Assembly: GCA_944393255.1 (NCBI GenBank)
Contig: CALXZP010000063.1
Span: 1 to 34,115 of the forward strand
Length of the DNA: 34,115 bases
Reading direction: 5' to 3'
Origin: an uncultured Clostridia bacterium
GTDB taxonomy: Bacteria > Bacillota > Clostridia > UBA1381
Made by a program: the position numbers and the translations under genes. Below, piece after piece: positions 8,471 to 16,750 of this stretch. The notes beneath the pieces were generated by a model that worked only from the letters and a program-made list of their open reading frames with translations, was not told where the DNA came from and searched no databases. Positions within the stretch are counted from its first letter, which is position 1; every line of letters starts with the position of its first letter.

Positions 8471-8495
8471 TAAAAAAACGCAGCTTACGCGGCGT
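8471..8495 (-). terminator. minus-strand terminator between recombinase cassette and LUD gene
   Basis: ACGC-A-GC (8478-8484) pairs with GC-G-GCGT (8489-8495) apart from one mismatch, with loop TTAC. On the minus strand seven T residues follow (8478 down to 8472). No annotated gene on the minus strand ends here, so it can only stop transcription coming leftward out of the recombinase cassette. Confidence 0.7.
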
Positions 8496-8527
8496 AAAAT
8501 GAATATTATAGAATATGATATCACAGC

Positions 8528-8554
8528 AAAAATTAAGTTCGTTACTTAATTTTT
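8528..8554 (+). repeat. left inverted site (IR-L)
   Basis: Two perfect 11-bp inverted arms, AAAAATTAAGT (8528-8538) and ACTTAATTTTT (8544-8554), flank the spacer TCGTT (8539-8543). This arm-spacer-arm form is that of tyrosine recombinase core sites. Confidence 0.85.
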
Positions 8555-8574
8555 ATTCATATATATGATATAAT
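8546..8574 (+). promoter_or_regulatory. candidate rightward promoter for the recombinase
   Basis: TATAAT at 8569-8574 is preceded by TG in extended -10 position (TGATATAAT). The -35 position, 17 bases upstream, is the poor TTAATT at 8546-8551, inside the IR-L arm. Recombinase bound at IR-L would therefore cover the promoter. The implied 5' UTR is long, about 185 bases. Confidence 0.5.
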
Positions 8575-8598
8575 ACCACAGACGGAAAAGAATTTCAA
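8570..8598 (-). promoter_or_regulatory. outward (leftward) promoter inside the invertible cassette
   Basis: On the minus strand TTGAAA (8598-8593), exactly 17 bases and TATTAT (8575-8570) make a near-consensus promoter with TG two bases before the -10. It faces out of the cassette across IR-L. Its -10 box shares bases with the rightward TATAAT. As drawn, its transcript would meet the terminator at 8471-8495. After inversion it would read across IR-R into the helicase and EPS genes. Confidence 0.6.
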
Positions 8599-8766
8599 GA
8601 GATTTTATGAATTTTTTGAACGAAAAAACCGAATTTGTCATTTTATACAAGAAGTTTTGACATGTTCATAGCAAAATAAGACAAGTTTTATTTTTAAACC
8701 GTCAGCTTTATGGTCTAATAATAAACTTATTAAGAGAAATAGATGATAACGACAGGAGGAAATTAA

Positions 8767-9861
8767 ATGTCAAAAAAAGGACTGAACATTTACAAGCGTA
8801 AGGACAACCGCTGGGAAGGCAGATTTTTTAACGGTAAATACAAAAACGGCAGAAAACAATACAGTTCTGTTTATGGAAATACATATGCAAAGACAAAAGA
8901 AAAGCTTATATCAAAAATGGCTGCATCCCCATATAGCGGATCACTCAGCTTTGCGTTATGCTCAGAGCAATGGCTCAGTGACACTGAGCGGCGCATAAAA
9001 AAATCTACGTTTGCAGCATATAGTTTTCTTCTGAAAAAACACATAAAACCATATTTTAAAAATCATCAAATGCAAAATTTATCAAGCAGTGATATTGAAC
9101 ATTTTAAAAATTCAAAGCTCCGCAGCGGAAAACTTAAGAGAAACGGCGGTTTATCAAAAAAATATGTAAAGGATATGATCTTGATCGTAAAGCAAATAGC
9201 GGCATATGCAGAGCTTCATTATAATATACCTGATCGTATACGGTACACATTGCCGATAAAGATCGAACAGCCGGAGATCAACATTTTAAAACCAGCTGAA
9301 AAAAAGCGTTTGACTGCATACCTTATTAAAAACTGTGATCCGATGAATACAGGTATTCTCATCAGTTTGTACACAGGACTGAGACTGGGTGAGGTATGCG
9401 GTCTAAGATGGAACGATTTTGACGAAGAGTCTGCCGTTATTCATGTACGCCGTACCGTTCAGAAAATATCCAACGGACACGGAGGAACGGTACTTTTATC
9501 AGATTCGCCGAAATCGAGAGCCTCCAAACGTATCGTTCCGCTTCCCGGTTTCCTGACAAAGATATTGTCAGGCATAAAAAAATATAATGATAATGCATCA
9601 ATAATAACAGGAACTGACGATTACCCGGAGCCGTACACTCTGAGGAAAAAATTTAAAAATGCGTTGCACATATGCGGCATACATGAAATACGCTATCATG
9701 ATTTGAGACACACCTTTGCCTCAGACTGTATACGTCTCGGCTTTGATATAAAAGCTCTAAGCAGTTTGCTGGGGCACTCAAGCACTGCAATGACTTTGGA
9801 CAGATACGCGCATACATCGCTTGAGATAAAACGTATGTATATGAATCGTATAACAATATAA
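8767..9861 (+). CDS. tyrosine recombinase / site-specific integrase
   Basis: The 364-residue protein has an N-terminal AP2-like arm-binding domain (about 5-50, KRKDNRWEGRFF...KQYSSVYG), a SAM-like core-binding domain (about 58-155) and a C-terminal catalytic domain (about 170-364). All catalytic residues are visible: Arg206 in TGLRLGEV, Lys249 in SPKSRASKR, His311 and Arg314 in HDLRH, His337 in LLGHSS and the nucleophile Tyr347 in LDRYAH. It is full length and appears intact. SD AGGAGG lies seven bases before the ATG. No excisionase, relaxase or phage gene is nearby, and its only close partners are the two inverted sites, so I infer a dedicated DNA invertase for the cassette. An integrase of a minimal integrated element is the alternative. 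Confidence 0.95.
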   Translation: MSKKGLNIYKRKDNRWEGRFFNGKYKNGRKQYSSVYGNTYAKTKEKLISKMAASPYSGSLSFALCSEQWLSDTERRIKKSTFAAYSFLLKKHIKPYFKNHQMQNLSSSDIEHFKNSKLRSGKLKRNGGLSKKYVKDMILIVKQIAAYAELHYNIPDRIRYTLPIKIEQPEINILKPAEKKRLTAYLIKNCDPMNTGILISLYTGLRLGEVCGLRWNDFDEESAVIHVRRTVQKISNGHGGTVLLSDSPKSRASKRIVPLPGFLTKILSGIKKYNDNASIITGTDDYPEPYTLRKKFKNALHICGIHEIRYHDLRHTFASDCIRLGFDIKALSSLLGHSSTAMTLDRYAHTSLEIKRMYMNRITI

Positions 9862-9883
9862 AAATTACTAAAAATACCATTAT

Positions 9884-9908
9884 CGGCAGAATTTCTGTCG
9901 TTTATTTT
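9884..9908 (+). terminator. first terminator after the recombinase
   Basis: CGGCAGA (9884-9890) pairs with TCTGTCG (9894-9900) with one G-T pair and loop ATT, followed by TTTATTTT. Confidence 0.65.
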
Positions 9909-9940
9909 GATGTAAATTTTCTTTGCAGGTAGGTGTAAAC

Positions 9941-9991
9941 CGTCTGTAATACCGTCATTTTACAGCAATACGGTATTGCAGACGTTTTTTT
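9941..9991 (+). terminator. second, strong terminator after the recombinase
   Basis: A 15-bp stem (9941-9955 with 9970-9984, one G-T pair) and seven T residues (9985-9991) form a strong intrinsic terminator ending five bases before IR-R. It would block read-through from the recombinase into the helicase/EPS genes in the present orientation. Confidence 0.9.
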
Positions 9992-9995
9992 GCGC

Positions 9996-10022
9996 AAAAA
10001 TTAAGTAACGAACTTAATTTTA
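9996..10022 (-). repeat. right inverted site (IR-R)
   Basis: AAAAATTAAGT (9996-10006), spacer AACGA (10007-10011) and ACTTAATTTT plus A (10012-10022). The spacer is the exact reverse complement of the IR-L spacer, so the site is IR-L in opposite orientation with one mismatch at the outer end. Confidence 0.85.
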
Positions 10023-10036
10023 GGGGGATTTAATAT

Positions 10037-10066
10037 TTGCACGGGACTTTAGCCGGTAAATATAGC
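10037..10066 (+). promoter_or_regulatory. weak candidate promoter of the helicase/EPS genes
   Basis: TTGCAC (10037-10042), 18 bases and TATAGC (10061-10066) lie outside the invertible segment, about 30 bases before the helicase start. A poor match; it may give basal expression only. Confidence 0.4.
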
Positions 10067-10094
10067 ATAATAAAAGAGAGGAGGCGGATTTTGT

Positions 10095-12611
10095 ATGTCT
10101 ATAGATCTGTTCAGTCATAATAAAGCGGCGTATGAAACCGCTCTTTTCATGCTGCAAAAAAAAGGCAGGGCGGCGGTTATACACCCGACCGGAACCGGAA
10201 AATCATTTATTGGCTTCAAGCTTGCCGAGAAACACCCGGACGACGTGCTTCTTTGGCTTACCCCGAGCGAATATATAGTCAAAACTCAGCTCGAAAATCT
10301 AAATCGAAAATCTGATCTAAAACTTAATAATATAGTGTTCCTGACCTATGCTGCACTAATGCTTATGAGCATGGACGAACTGTCAGAATTGAAACCGCAA
10401 TGGATAATTTGTGATGAGTTCCACCGTGCCGGAGCTAAGATGTGGTCAGAGGGACTGAAGAAGCTGACGGATGAGTATCCGGATGTACCAATGCTCGGGT
10501 TATCGGCTACAAACATACGTTACCTCGATAACTGCCGTGATATGGCGGAGGAGCTGTTCGGAGGGAATATAGCGTCACAGATGACGCTGGGCGAGGCGAT
10601 AGTACGAGGAATACTGAAAAGTCCGAAGTACGTTATCGCAATGTATTCTTATGATAAAGAGCTTGAAAGACTGAGGGAGCGGATATCGCACATACGCAAT
10701 AGGGCGGTACGTGATGAAAATATCAGAAAGCTTGATCTGTTACAGCGTTCGCCGGAGCTTGCGGAAGGCGCTGATAGGATATTTGAAAAGCATATGACTG
10801 AGCGTGCCGGAAAATACATAGTATTCTGCTCCGGAGTAGATGAGATGGCGGAGATAAAAAAGCAGGCGGTAAAGTGGTTTTCCGGAATAGACGGCGAGCC
10901 GCATATATATTCTGTATATACCGATAATGCGGCTTCGGAAGAAGAATTTCGGGCGTTCAAGAACGACAGCAGCGGACACCTTAAACTGCTTTTCTGTATA
11001 GATATGCTGAATGAGGGCGTGCATGTTGAGGATATATCGGGAGTTATCCTGTGCAGGGCAACAGTGTCGCCGATAGTATATAAGCAGCAGATAGGAAGAG
11101 CATTGTCTGTAGGACAGGCAAGTGATCCGGTAGTGTTCGATCTGGTAAATAATTTTGATAATTTGTATTCCGTAAGCTCAATAGAGAACGAAATGGAACA
11201 GACGATGCTTTATTACCGTGAACATGGTATGGAGAAAGACATAGTAAACGAGCGTTTTGAGATAATAGACGAGGTAAAGGACAGTCTTGAGCTGTTCAAA
11301 GAGCTTGAAACAAGCCTTGGGTCATCGTGGGAGCTGTATTATGACGCTGCGGAGAAGTATTACCGTGAACACGGCGATTTAAATGTGAAGAAACGGTATA
11401 AGACCGGCGATGGGCTGTCGCTCGGTGAATGGCTGGTGGAACAGCGCCGGATAAAAAACGGTAGTGTAAAAGGCATATTGACGGACGAACAGATAAAGAG
11501 ACTTGACGGTATAGGAATGGACTGGGAAAGACGTTCCGACCGCTCGTGGCGGGATGGCTATGTTCATGCGTTGGAGTATTATAATAAAAACGGAAATATA
11601 GATATAGCTGTCAATTATGTGTGCAATGACGGCTATGCTCTCGGCAAGTGGATATCTATGCTGCGTTCCGTAAGAAAAAGCGGGTATGTAAACGGTCTGC
11701 TGGACACGGAACGTATAGCGGCGCTTGACGGTATGGGCATGGTATGGGATAAGACAGACAGCCGTTGGGAAGAAAACTATGCTGCGGCCGCTGAATATTA
11801 CGAGAGACACGGCGATCTTGATGTACCGAGAGATCATGTCACCGAGACAGGAATAAAGCTCGGCGGGTGGCTGTACCGTATACGCGCACTGTATGCTGAA
11901 AAAAGCAGCCGTCTCACGGACGAGGAGATCAAAAGGCTCAGCAGTATCGGAATGAACTGGGAGAGCAAGAAGGAAAGCTCATGGAATAGATATTACAGGC
12001 TTGCTGCCGATTATTACAAAAGCAATGGCAGTCTTGAAGTATCCGGATCATATCAAACCGAAGCCGGAGAACGGCTCGGAAGATGGGTCTATCATCAGCG
12101 CGAGCTTTATCATAAGGGAAAGCTATCGGAGGATAAGCGGAACAGGCTTGAAAAGATAGGTATAATATGGGGAGATATAGGGAGCTCTTGGGAGGTAAGG
12201 TATAAGCTTGCGGAGGAATATTACAGAGCGCATGGAGATCTGAAGATTGATCAGTCGTATGTACGGGACGGGATATGGCTCGGCAAGTGGCTTGCGGAGC
12301 AGAGAAAGCAGTACAGAAACGGTACTCTTGATAATGAGAGGGCAAAGCGGCTCGGGAATATCGGAATGGATTGGCTTACGCCGCAGGAACGCCGCTGGGA
12401 GATAGGCTTCGGCGAGGCAAAGCGGTATTATGAGCAGCACGGTAATCTTGATATCGCTGCGGCATACAAGACTGATACAGGCTATAGTCTCGGGAAATGG
12501 GTTTACGACCAGCGGAGGAATTACTCTCAAAATGTCTCTTCGTCACGTCTGGGCGCGGAACGCGCAGAAAGATTGAACAGCATCGGCGTACAAACGGCAA
12601 AGATCACATAG
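10095..12611 (+). CDS. SF2 helicase with six helicase-associated (HA) repeats
   Basis: The 838-residue protein has an SF2 ATPase core (about 10-360) with Walker A HPTGTGKS (30-37), DEFH box (107-110), LSAT motif III (136-139) and QQIGRALS motif VI (331-338; the usual last Arg is Ser). After a linker come six tandem helicase-associated domains, whose first conserved Trp is at residues 412, 485, 558, 630, 699 and 768 (period 69-73). Each has W-x5-A-x3-YY-x3-G-x-L/I, then L-G-x-W, and ends in IGM-W. HA repeats are thought to bind nucleic acid. The role of such proteins is unknown; this one sits between the recombinase cassette and the EPS genes, 44 bases before the initiating sugar transferase. 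SD AGAGGAGG precedes the ATG. The EPS link is inferred from position. Confidence 0.9.
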   Translation: MSIDLFSHNKAAYETALFMLQKKGRAAVIHPTGTGKSFIGFKLAEKHPDDVLLWLTPSEYIVKTQLENLNRKSDLKLNNIVFLTYAALMLMSMDELSELKPQWIICDEFHRAGAKMWSEGLKKLTDEYPDVPMLGLSATNIRYLDNCRDMAEELFGGNIASQMTLGEAIVRGILKSPKYVIAMYSYDKELERLRERISHIRNRAVRDENIRKLDLLQRSPELAEGADRIFEKHMTERAGKYIVFCSGVDEMAEIKKQAVKWFSGIDGEPHIYSVYTDNAASEEEFRAFKNDSSGHLKLLFCIDMLNEGVHVEDISGVILCRATVSPIVYKQQIGRALSVGQASDPVVFDLVNNFDNLYSVSSIENEMEQTMLYYREHGMEKDIVNERFEIIDEVKDSLELFKELETSLGSSWELYYDAAEKYYREHGDLNVKKRYKTGDGLSLGEWLVEQRRIKNGSVKGILTDEQIKRLDGIGMDWERRSDRSWRDGYVHALEYYNKNGNIDIAVNYVCNDGYALGKWISMLRSVRKSGYVNGLLDTERIAALDGMGMVWDKTDSRWEENYAAAAEYYERHGDLDVPRDHVTETGIKLGGWLYRIRALYAEKSSRLTDEEIKRLSSIGMNWESKKESSWNRYYRLAADYYKSNGSLEVSGSYQTEAGERLGRWVYHQRELYHKGKLSEDKRNRLEKIGIIWGDIGSSWEVRYKLAEEYYRAHGDLKIDQSYVRDGIWLGKWLAEQRKQYRNGTLDNERAKRLGNIGMDWLTPQERRWEIGFGEAKRYYEQHGNLDIAAAYKTDTGYSLGKWVYDQRRNYSQNVSSSRLGAERAERLNSIGVQTAKIT

Positions 12612-12654
12612 CGGGAGTTCAAACAGGGGAAAAGAGAAAGGGTGAAAAATTACT

Positions 12655-13368
12655 ATGGAACAAGTAAAAACTGTCGATGGACATATTAAAGAATTGTATG
12701 AATACACGGAGGTAAAATCGTATCGGACAGCAGGTGGTCGTGGATACGAATATACAAAACGGATTTTTGACTTTGTGAGTTCTTTTGTTGTAAGCATTAT
12801 ATTGATCATACCATGTTTAATAGTTGCAATCATTATATTTATAACGGATCCGGGGAATCCGTTTTTTGTTCAGGAGCGTATTGGCAAGAATGGCAAAACA
12901 ATAAAAATGGTGAAATTTCGGAGTATGATCAAGAATGCCGGTGACCTAAAGAGTATGTTGTCACCGGAGCAATATCAGCAGTATTTGAAAGAATTTAAGC
13001 TTGATAATGATCCGAGATTGCTGCCACACAATATAGGTAAATATATAAGAAGGCTTAGTATTGACGAATTACCGCAGATAATATTTAATATCTGCATTAG
13101 AGGGGATATGTCTGTGATAGGACCGCGGCCAATATTGCCGGAAGAGCTTGAGATGAACTATACACCGGAGCAGCAGCGAATTTTTACAAGTGTGAAGCCG
13201 GGACTTACAGGCTACTGGCAAGCATACGCACGGAACCGAGCGGGATATGAAGACGGTGAACGTCAGAAAATGGAACTTTATTATATACATAACAGAGGGG
13301 TATGGATGGATATTAAGATTTTGTTACGGTCAATAGTGACAGTGCTTAAGCGCGAAGGTGCACAGTAA
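12655..13368 (+). CDS. undecaprenyl-phosphate sugar phosphotransferase (EPS initiation)
   Basis: The 237-residue enzyme is a small monotopic phosphoglycosyl transferase. It moves a sugar-1-phosphate from an NDP-sugar to undecaprenyl phosphate, starting the EPS repeat unit on the inner membrane face. It has KRIFDF followed by the hydrophobic re-entrant helix (about 40-63), the FVQERIGKNGKTIKMVKFRSM stretch, read as FVQERIGKNG and KTIKMVKFRSM, the SIDELPQ segment with the catalytic Asp-Glu dyad, GPRPILP and VKPGLTGYWQ. Length fits the catalytic-domain-only type rather than the long WbaP form. The sugar, often Gal, Glc or a diNAc-bacillosamine type, cannot be told. It opens the polysaccharide part of the gene series. 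The SD region is a modest AAAGGGTG. Confidence 0.93.
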   Translation: MEQVKTVDGHIKELYEYTEVKSYRTAGGRGYEYTKRIFDFVSSFVVSIILIIPCLIVAIIIFITDPGNPFFVQERIGKNGKTIKMVKFRSMIKNAGDLKSMLSPEQYQQYLKEFKLDNDPRLLPHNIGKYIRRLSIDELPQIIFNICIRGDMSVIGPRPILPEELEMNYTPEQQRIFTSVKPGLTGYWQAYARNRAGYEDGERQKMELYYIHNRGVWMDIKILLRSIVTVLKREGAQ

Positions 13369-13388
13369 ATACATATAAAGGTGATTAT

Positions 13389-14549
13389 ATGGAGCCAATA
13401 TACGATTATGCAGTTAAACTAATCAAATATGTGCTTACCGGAGATATACCCGGGTTACCGGAGCAAATAGATTTTGAAAAACTTTTTGCTTTTGGAAAGA
13501 GCCACGGTGTAGAGAATATGCTGTATGTCGGATTGCGTGATTTGAAAATTGATGTTCCGGTTGATAATATGAAAATGTTTCAGACTGCATATGAGATGCA
13601 GATAATGGTCGAGGCGACACAGGCGCTTGAACTTGATGCATTAACAGAAGAGTTTGAAGAACAAGGTATAGATAATATACCGCTCAAGGGCAGTGTTATA
13701 AAGTATCTCTATCCTACGCCGGATTTAAGAAAATCTGGTGATATAGATATTCTCATCCATCCGGAGGATATAAATACTACGAATAAAATTCTGCTTGAAT
13801 ATGGTTATGTTTTGGAAGAGGGAACAGAACACCATGAGGTACATGTTTCTTTTATAAAAAAACCGTTTATGGAGATTGAAGTACATAAAAGGCTTGTGCG
13901 ACACAATAGCAGAGCGAATAAATTCTGTGAAAGTGTATGGGATAATGCTATAACAGAAGAAGGAAAAAAACATTTGTACAGAATGAATAATGAGTTTTTA
14001 TATACTCATCTTATTACACATCTTGCAAAACATTTATTCCTTGGCGGAGCAGGAATCAGATTGATAACAGATATTTTTTTGGTAAGGGAAAAGTTAATAT
14101 TAGATAATGTGAAGCTTGATCAATATCTTAAATCAGCAAATCTTATAGAAATAAATAATATGATTTTGCAGTTGATCAAAAAGTGGTTTTTTGATGACTA
14201 TATATTTGATCAGGATATAGATTTACTTGAACAGATTGTTCTCAAAGGCGGAAGCTTTGGCAGTTTAGAAATGAGAAATACTATGTTTGCAAGTAGTTCT
14301 TTAAATTCAAAGCTTATTAAATATTTTTTTATGATATTTCCTGGTAAATCCAATTTAGTTGGGAAGTATCCCATATTAAAAAGCAAGCCTTATATGTTAC
14401 CGGTAATATGGTTGCATAGATTTTTTTCGCTTATTATTTTCGGGAGAGGGAGAATAGCAAAAGAGACAATACGTAATTTCAATAATTCAAATGCAGATAA
14501 TGATATAAAGAAAATCGTAAAAGCAGTAAAAGATAAACAAATATATTAA
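13389..14549 (+). CDS. nucleotidyltransferase-fold protein (NTP_transf_5 family)
   Basis: The 386-residue protein belongs to the uncharacterised nucleotidyltransferase family often found in EPS and capsule clusters. The key segment is [28 protein letters not shown] (about residues 97-124; KG, then R-x-S-x-D-x-D), which carries the metal-binding DxD of the polymerase-beta fold. A further VHKRL with Glu upstream (MEIEVHKR) is likely the third acidic position. It is cytosolic, with no membrane span. Activity is unproven in the family; modification of a protein or sugar is possible. It has SD AAAGGTGAT and lies 20 bases after the sugar transferase. Confidence 0.8.
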   Translation: MEPIYDYAVKLIKYVLTGDIPGLPEQIDFEKLFAFGKSHGVENMLYVGLRDLKIDVPVDNMKMFQTAYEMQIMVEATQALELDALTEEFEEQGIDNIPLKGSVIKYLYPTPDLRKSGDIDILIHPEDINTTNKILLEYGYVLEEGTEHHEVHVSFIKKPFMEIEVHKRLVRHNSRANKFCESVWDNAITEEGKKHLYRMNNEFLYTHLITHLAKHLFLGGAGIRLITDIFLVREKLILDNVKLDQYLKSANLIEINNMILQLIKKWFFDDYIFDQDIDLLEQIVLKGGSFGSLEMRNTMFASSSLNSKLIKYFFMIFPGKSNLVGKYPILKSKPYMLPVIWLHRFFSLIIFGRGRIAKETIRNFNNSNADNDIKKIVKAVKDKQIY

Positions 14550-14560
14550 CAGGGGCCGAA

Positions 14561-15814
14561 ATGAAGAAAATCAAACACACTATAGCAATTGCGGGAACAG
14601 GTTATGTGGGATTGTCAAATGCAATTCTGCTGTCGCAGCATAATAAAGTATATGCAGTGGATATTATATCTGAAAAGATAGAGATGATAAATAATAAGAA
14701 ATCTCCGATCGTTGATAAAGAAATCGAAGAATATCTTGCAACGAAAGACCTGGACTTAATTGCAACAGCAGATGCAAAACAAGCATACAGTAATGCTGAA
14801 TTTGTTGTAATAGCAGCACCTACCAATTATGATTCAGAAAAGAATTTCTTTGACACATCTGCTGTTGAATCAGTAATAGAACTGGTTATAAAATATAATC
14901 CGAATGCCATTATGGTCATAAAATCAACTATACCTGTGGGGTATACAAAAGCAATCAGAGAAAAGACAGGAAGTAAAAATATAATTTTCAGTCCCGAGTT
15001 TCTGAGAGAAAGTAAGGCATTATATGATAACTTATACCCGAGTCGTATTATTGTAGGTACAGATATGGAGGATAACAGACTTGTTTGTGCTGCAAAGACT
15101 TTTGCTGGACTTTTGCAGGAAGGCGCAATAAAAGAAAATATAGATACACTCTTTATGGGGTTCAACGAAGCGGAAGCCGTTAAGCTGTTCGCAAACACAT
15201 ATCTTGCGCTCAGGGTTTCATATTTTAACGAGCTTGATACATATGCGGAAATGAAAGGGCTTGACACAAAGCAGATTATTGACGGGGTGTGTCTCGATCC
15301 TCGTATTGGAAAACACTACAATAATCCATCGTTTGGGTATGGGGGATATTGCCTCCCTAAAGATACGAAGCAGCTTCTGGCAAATTATCGTGATGTGCCG
15401 GAGAATCTTATTGAGGCAATAGTGGAAAGTAATAGGACAAGAAAGGATTTCATTTCAGAAAGAGTTCTTGAAATGGCGGGTTACTACGGTGATTATAATG
15501 GTGACGGATGCAGTACGAAAGAAAATAAGAACTGTGTAATTGGAATTTACAGACTCACAATGAAAACGGACAGCGATAATTTCAGACAAAGCTCGATCCA
15601 AGGCGTTATGAGACGCATTAAAGCGAAAGGAGCTGCGATAGTTATTTACGAACCTACATTAGAGAATGGAAGTACATTCTGCGGAAATCCTGTTGTGAAT
15701 GACTTGAAAAAATTTATGGATATGTGCGATGCAGTTATTGCGAACCGCTATAGTGACGAGCTTGATAAAATTTCAGACAAAGTATATACAAGAGACCTAT
15801 TCAGAAGAGATTAG
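14561..15814 (+). CDS. ugd: UDP-glucose 6-dehydrogenase
   Basis: The 417-residue enzyme oxidises UDP-glucose twice with NAD+ to UDP-glucuronate. It has the Rossmann motif AGTGYVG (11-17), the KSTIPVGYT and SPEFLRES segments, the central dimer helix [18 protein letters not shown], and catalytic Cys264 in [13 protein letters not shown]. It is full length and lies 11 bases after the previous gene. UDP-glucuronate made here would feed a glucuronosyl residue in the EPS, which fits the C5-epimerase encoded four genes downstream. Confidence 0.95.
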   Translation: MKKIKHTIAIAGTGYVGLSNAILLSQHNKVYAVDIISEKIEMINNKKSPIVDKEIEEYLATKDLDLIATADAKQAYSNAEFVVIAAPTNYDSEKNFFDTSAVESVIELVIKYNPNAIMVIKSTIPVGYTKAIREKTGSKNIIFSPEFLRESKALYDNLYPSRIIVGTDMEDNRLVCAAKTFAGLLQEGAIKENIDTLFMGFNEAEAVKLFANTYLALRVSYFNELDTYAEMKGLDTKQIIDGVCLDPRIGKHYNNPSFGYGGYCLPKDTKQLLANYRDVPENLIEAIVESNRTRKDFISERVLEMAGYYGDYNGDGCSTKENKNCVIGIYRLTMKTDSDNFRQSSIQGVMRRIKAKGAAIVIYEPTLENGSTFCGNPVVNDLKKFMDMCDAVIANRYSDELDKISDKVYTRDLFRRD

Positions 15815-15846
15815 TAGAGGCCGCTGTATTTTGAATGAAATGCGTT

Positions 15847-15876
15847 AGATTTTATACAGAACTTTTTATAAAATCT
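15847..15876 (+). terminator. AT-rich hairpin between ugd and GT2, possible attenuator
   Basis: AGATTTTATA (15847-15856) and TATAAAATCT (15867-15876) form a perfect but AT-rich 10-bp stem, followed by TTCCTTTT. It lies in the 115-base gap after ugd, the longest early gap in the cluster, and may lower expression of distal genes. Confidence 0.35.
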
Positions 15877-15929
15877 TTCCTTTTGAAGATTTTTGATAAA
15901 GCAAAAGTAAAAAAATAAGGAGAAATTAT

Positions 15930-16727
15930 ATGCAGGATTTAGTTTCAATAATAACACCTGTTTATAACAGTGCAAAGTATTTAAAAGAAACTATGGACAG
16001 TGTAAAAGCACAGAGTTATGAGCATTGGGAAATGCTCTTGGTAGATGATTGTTCGGAGGATGGCTCAGCCGATATTATCAAGGCTTATGCTAATCAGGAC
16101 GATAGGATAAAATATATCTCCTTGGAAATAAATTCTGGTGCGGCTGCAGCAAGAAACAGAGGTCTGGCAGAATCAAGAGGAAGATATATTGCATATCTTG
16201 ATGCAGATGATATTTGGCTGAAGGACAAGCTAAAAAAACAGATAGCATTTATGAAAAAAAATAATGCATATTTCACCTGTTGTGATTATGATAAAATTGA
16301 GGATGACGGAACTCTTCTGAAAAAGGTTGTACATATGCCAGAAACAATAACTTATAATCAGCTTCTGAGAAATACGATAATACAGACAGTTGGTGTAATT
16401 GTTGATACAAAACACGTTGATGTAAGGCTGTTAAATATGCCCAATGTTAGGCGGGGGCAGGATTCCGCAACATGGCTGAAGATGCTGCGAAACGGAGTAG
16501 AGTTTCATGGTCAGAATGAGGTACTTGCACTTTACAGGAGGGTGCCGCAGTCTCTCAGCTCAAATAAGCTGAATGCCATTAAGAGAACATGGTATTTATA
16601 CCGCGGAGTTGAAAAGCTGGGATTAGCTAAGTCTGTATTTTGTATTGCAGGCTGGGCATATAATGCTTCAAAAAAGCGTGTCTATTTAAATAAGTCAAAA
16701 ACTTCATATAAACAGCTCAATATATAA
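15930..16727 (+). CDS. family 2 glycosyltransferase
   Basis: A 265-residue soluble GT-A enzyme. SIITPVYN starts the fold, VDDCSEDGS (39-46) binds the nucleotide, and LDADD (89-93) is the DxD metal site. RRGQDSATWLKML near residue 175 matches the ED-W-like segment of TuaG/EpsH-type enzymes. It adds one sugar to the lipid-linked repeat unit on the cytosolic side. Donor and acceptor cannot be read. SD AAGGAGAAA precedes the ATG. Confidence 0.9.
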   Translation: MQDLVSIITPVYNSAKYLKETMDSVKAQSYEHWEMLLVDDCSEDGSADIIKAYANQDDRIKYISLEINSGAAAARNRGLAESRGRYIAYLDADDIWLKDKLKKQIAFMKKNNAYFTCCDYDKIEDDGTLLKKVVHMPETITYNQLLRNTIIQTVGVIVDTKHVDVRLLNMPNVRRGQDSATWLKMLRNGVEFHGQNEVLALYRRVPQSLSSNKLNAIKRTWYLYRGVEKLGLAKSVFCIAGWAYNASKKRVYLNKSKTSYKQLNI

Positions 16728-16750
16728 ATTACATAAAATCGGAGAAGCTC

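Larger units (their letters stand above)
8528..10022 (+). mobile_element. putative self-invertible cassette carrying a tyrosine recombinase
   Basis: A 1.5-kb segment with one gene, a tyrosine recombinase, is bounded by two 27-bp palindromic sites. The sites match at 26 of 27 positions when one is reverse-complemented. It also contains overlapping divergent promoters at the left inner edge and two terminators after the recombinase. Tyrosine recombinases acting on inverted sites invert the DNA between them. The layout predicts a DNA switch rather than an excising element, because the spacers run in opposite directions. Inversion itself is not shown by this single sequence. Confidence 0.65.

Noticed and set aside
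8528..10022. attL/attR direct repeats of an integrated element
   Set aside because: The arms are palindromic and could be read in either direction, but the 5-bp spacers differ at every base as direct repeats and match perfectly as inverted repeats. Integration would leave spacers in the same orientation.
14827..15267. 146-codon minus-strand ORF inside ugd
   Set aside because: Antisense to a gene with a complete set of UDP-glucose dehydrogenase motifs, with low-complexity Ser-rich translation.
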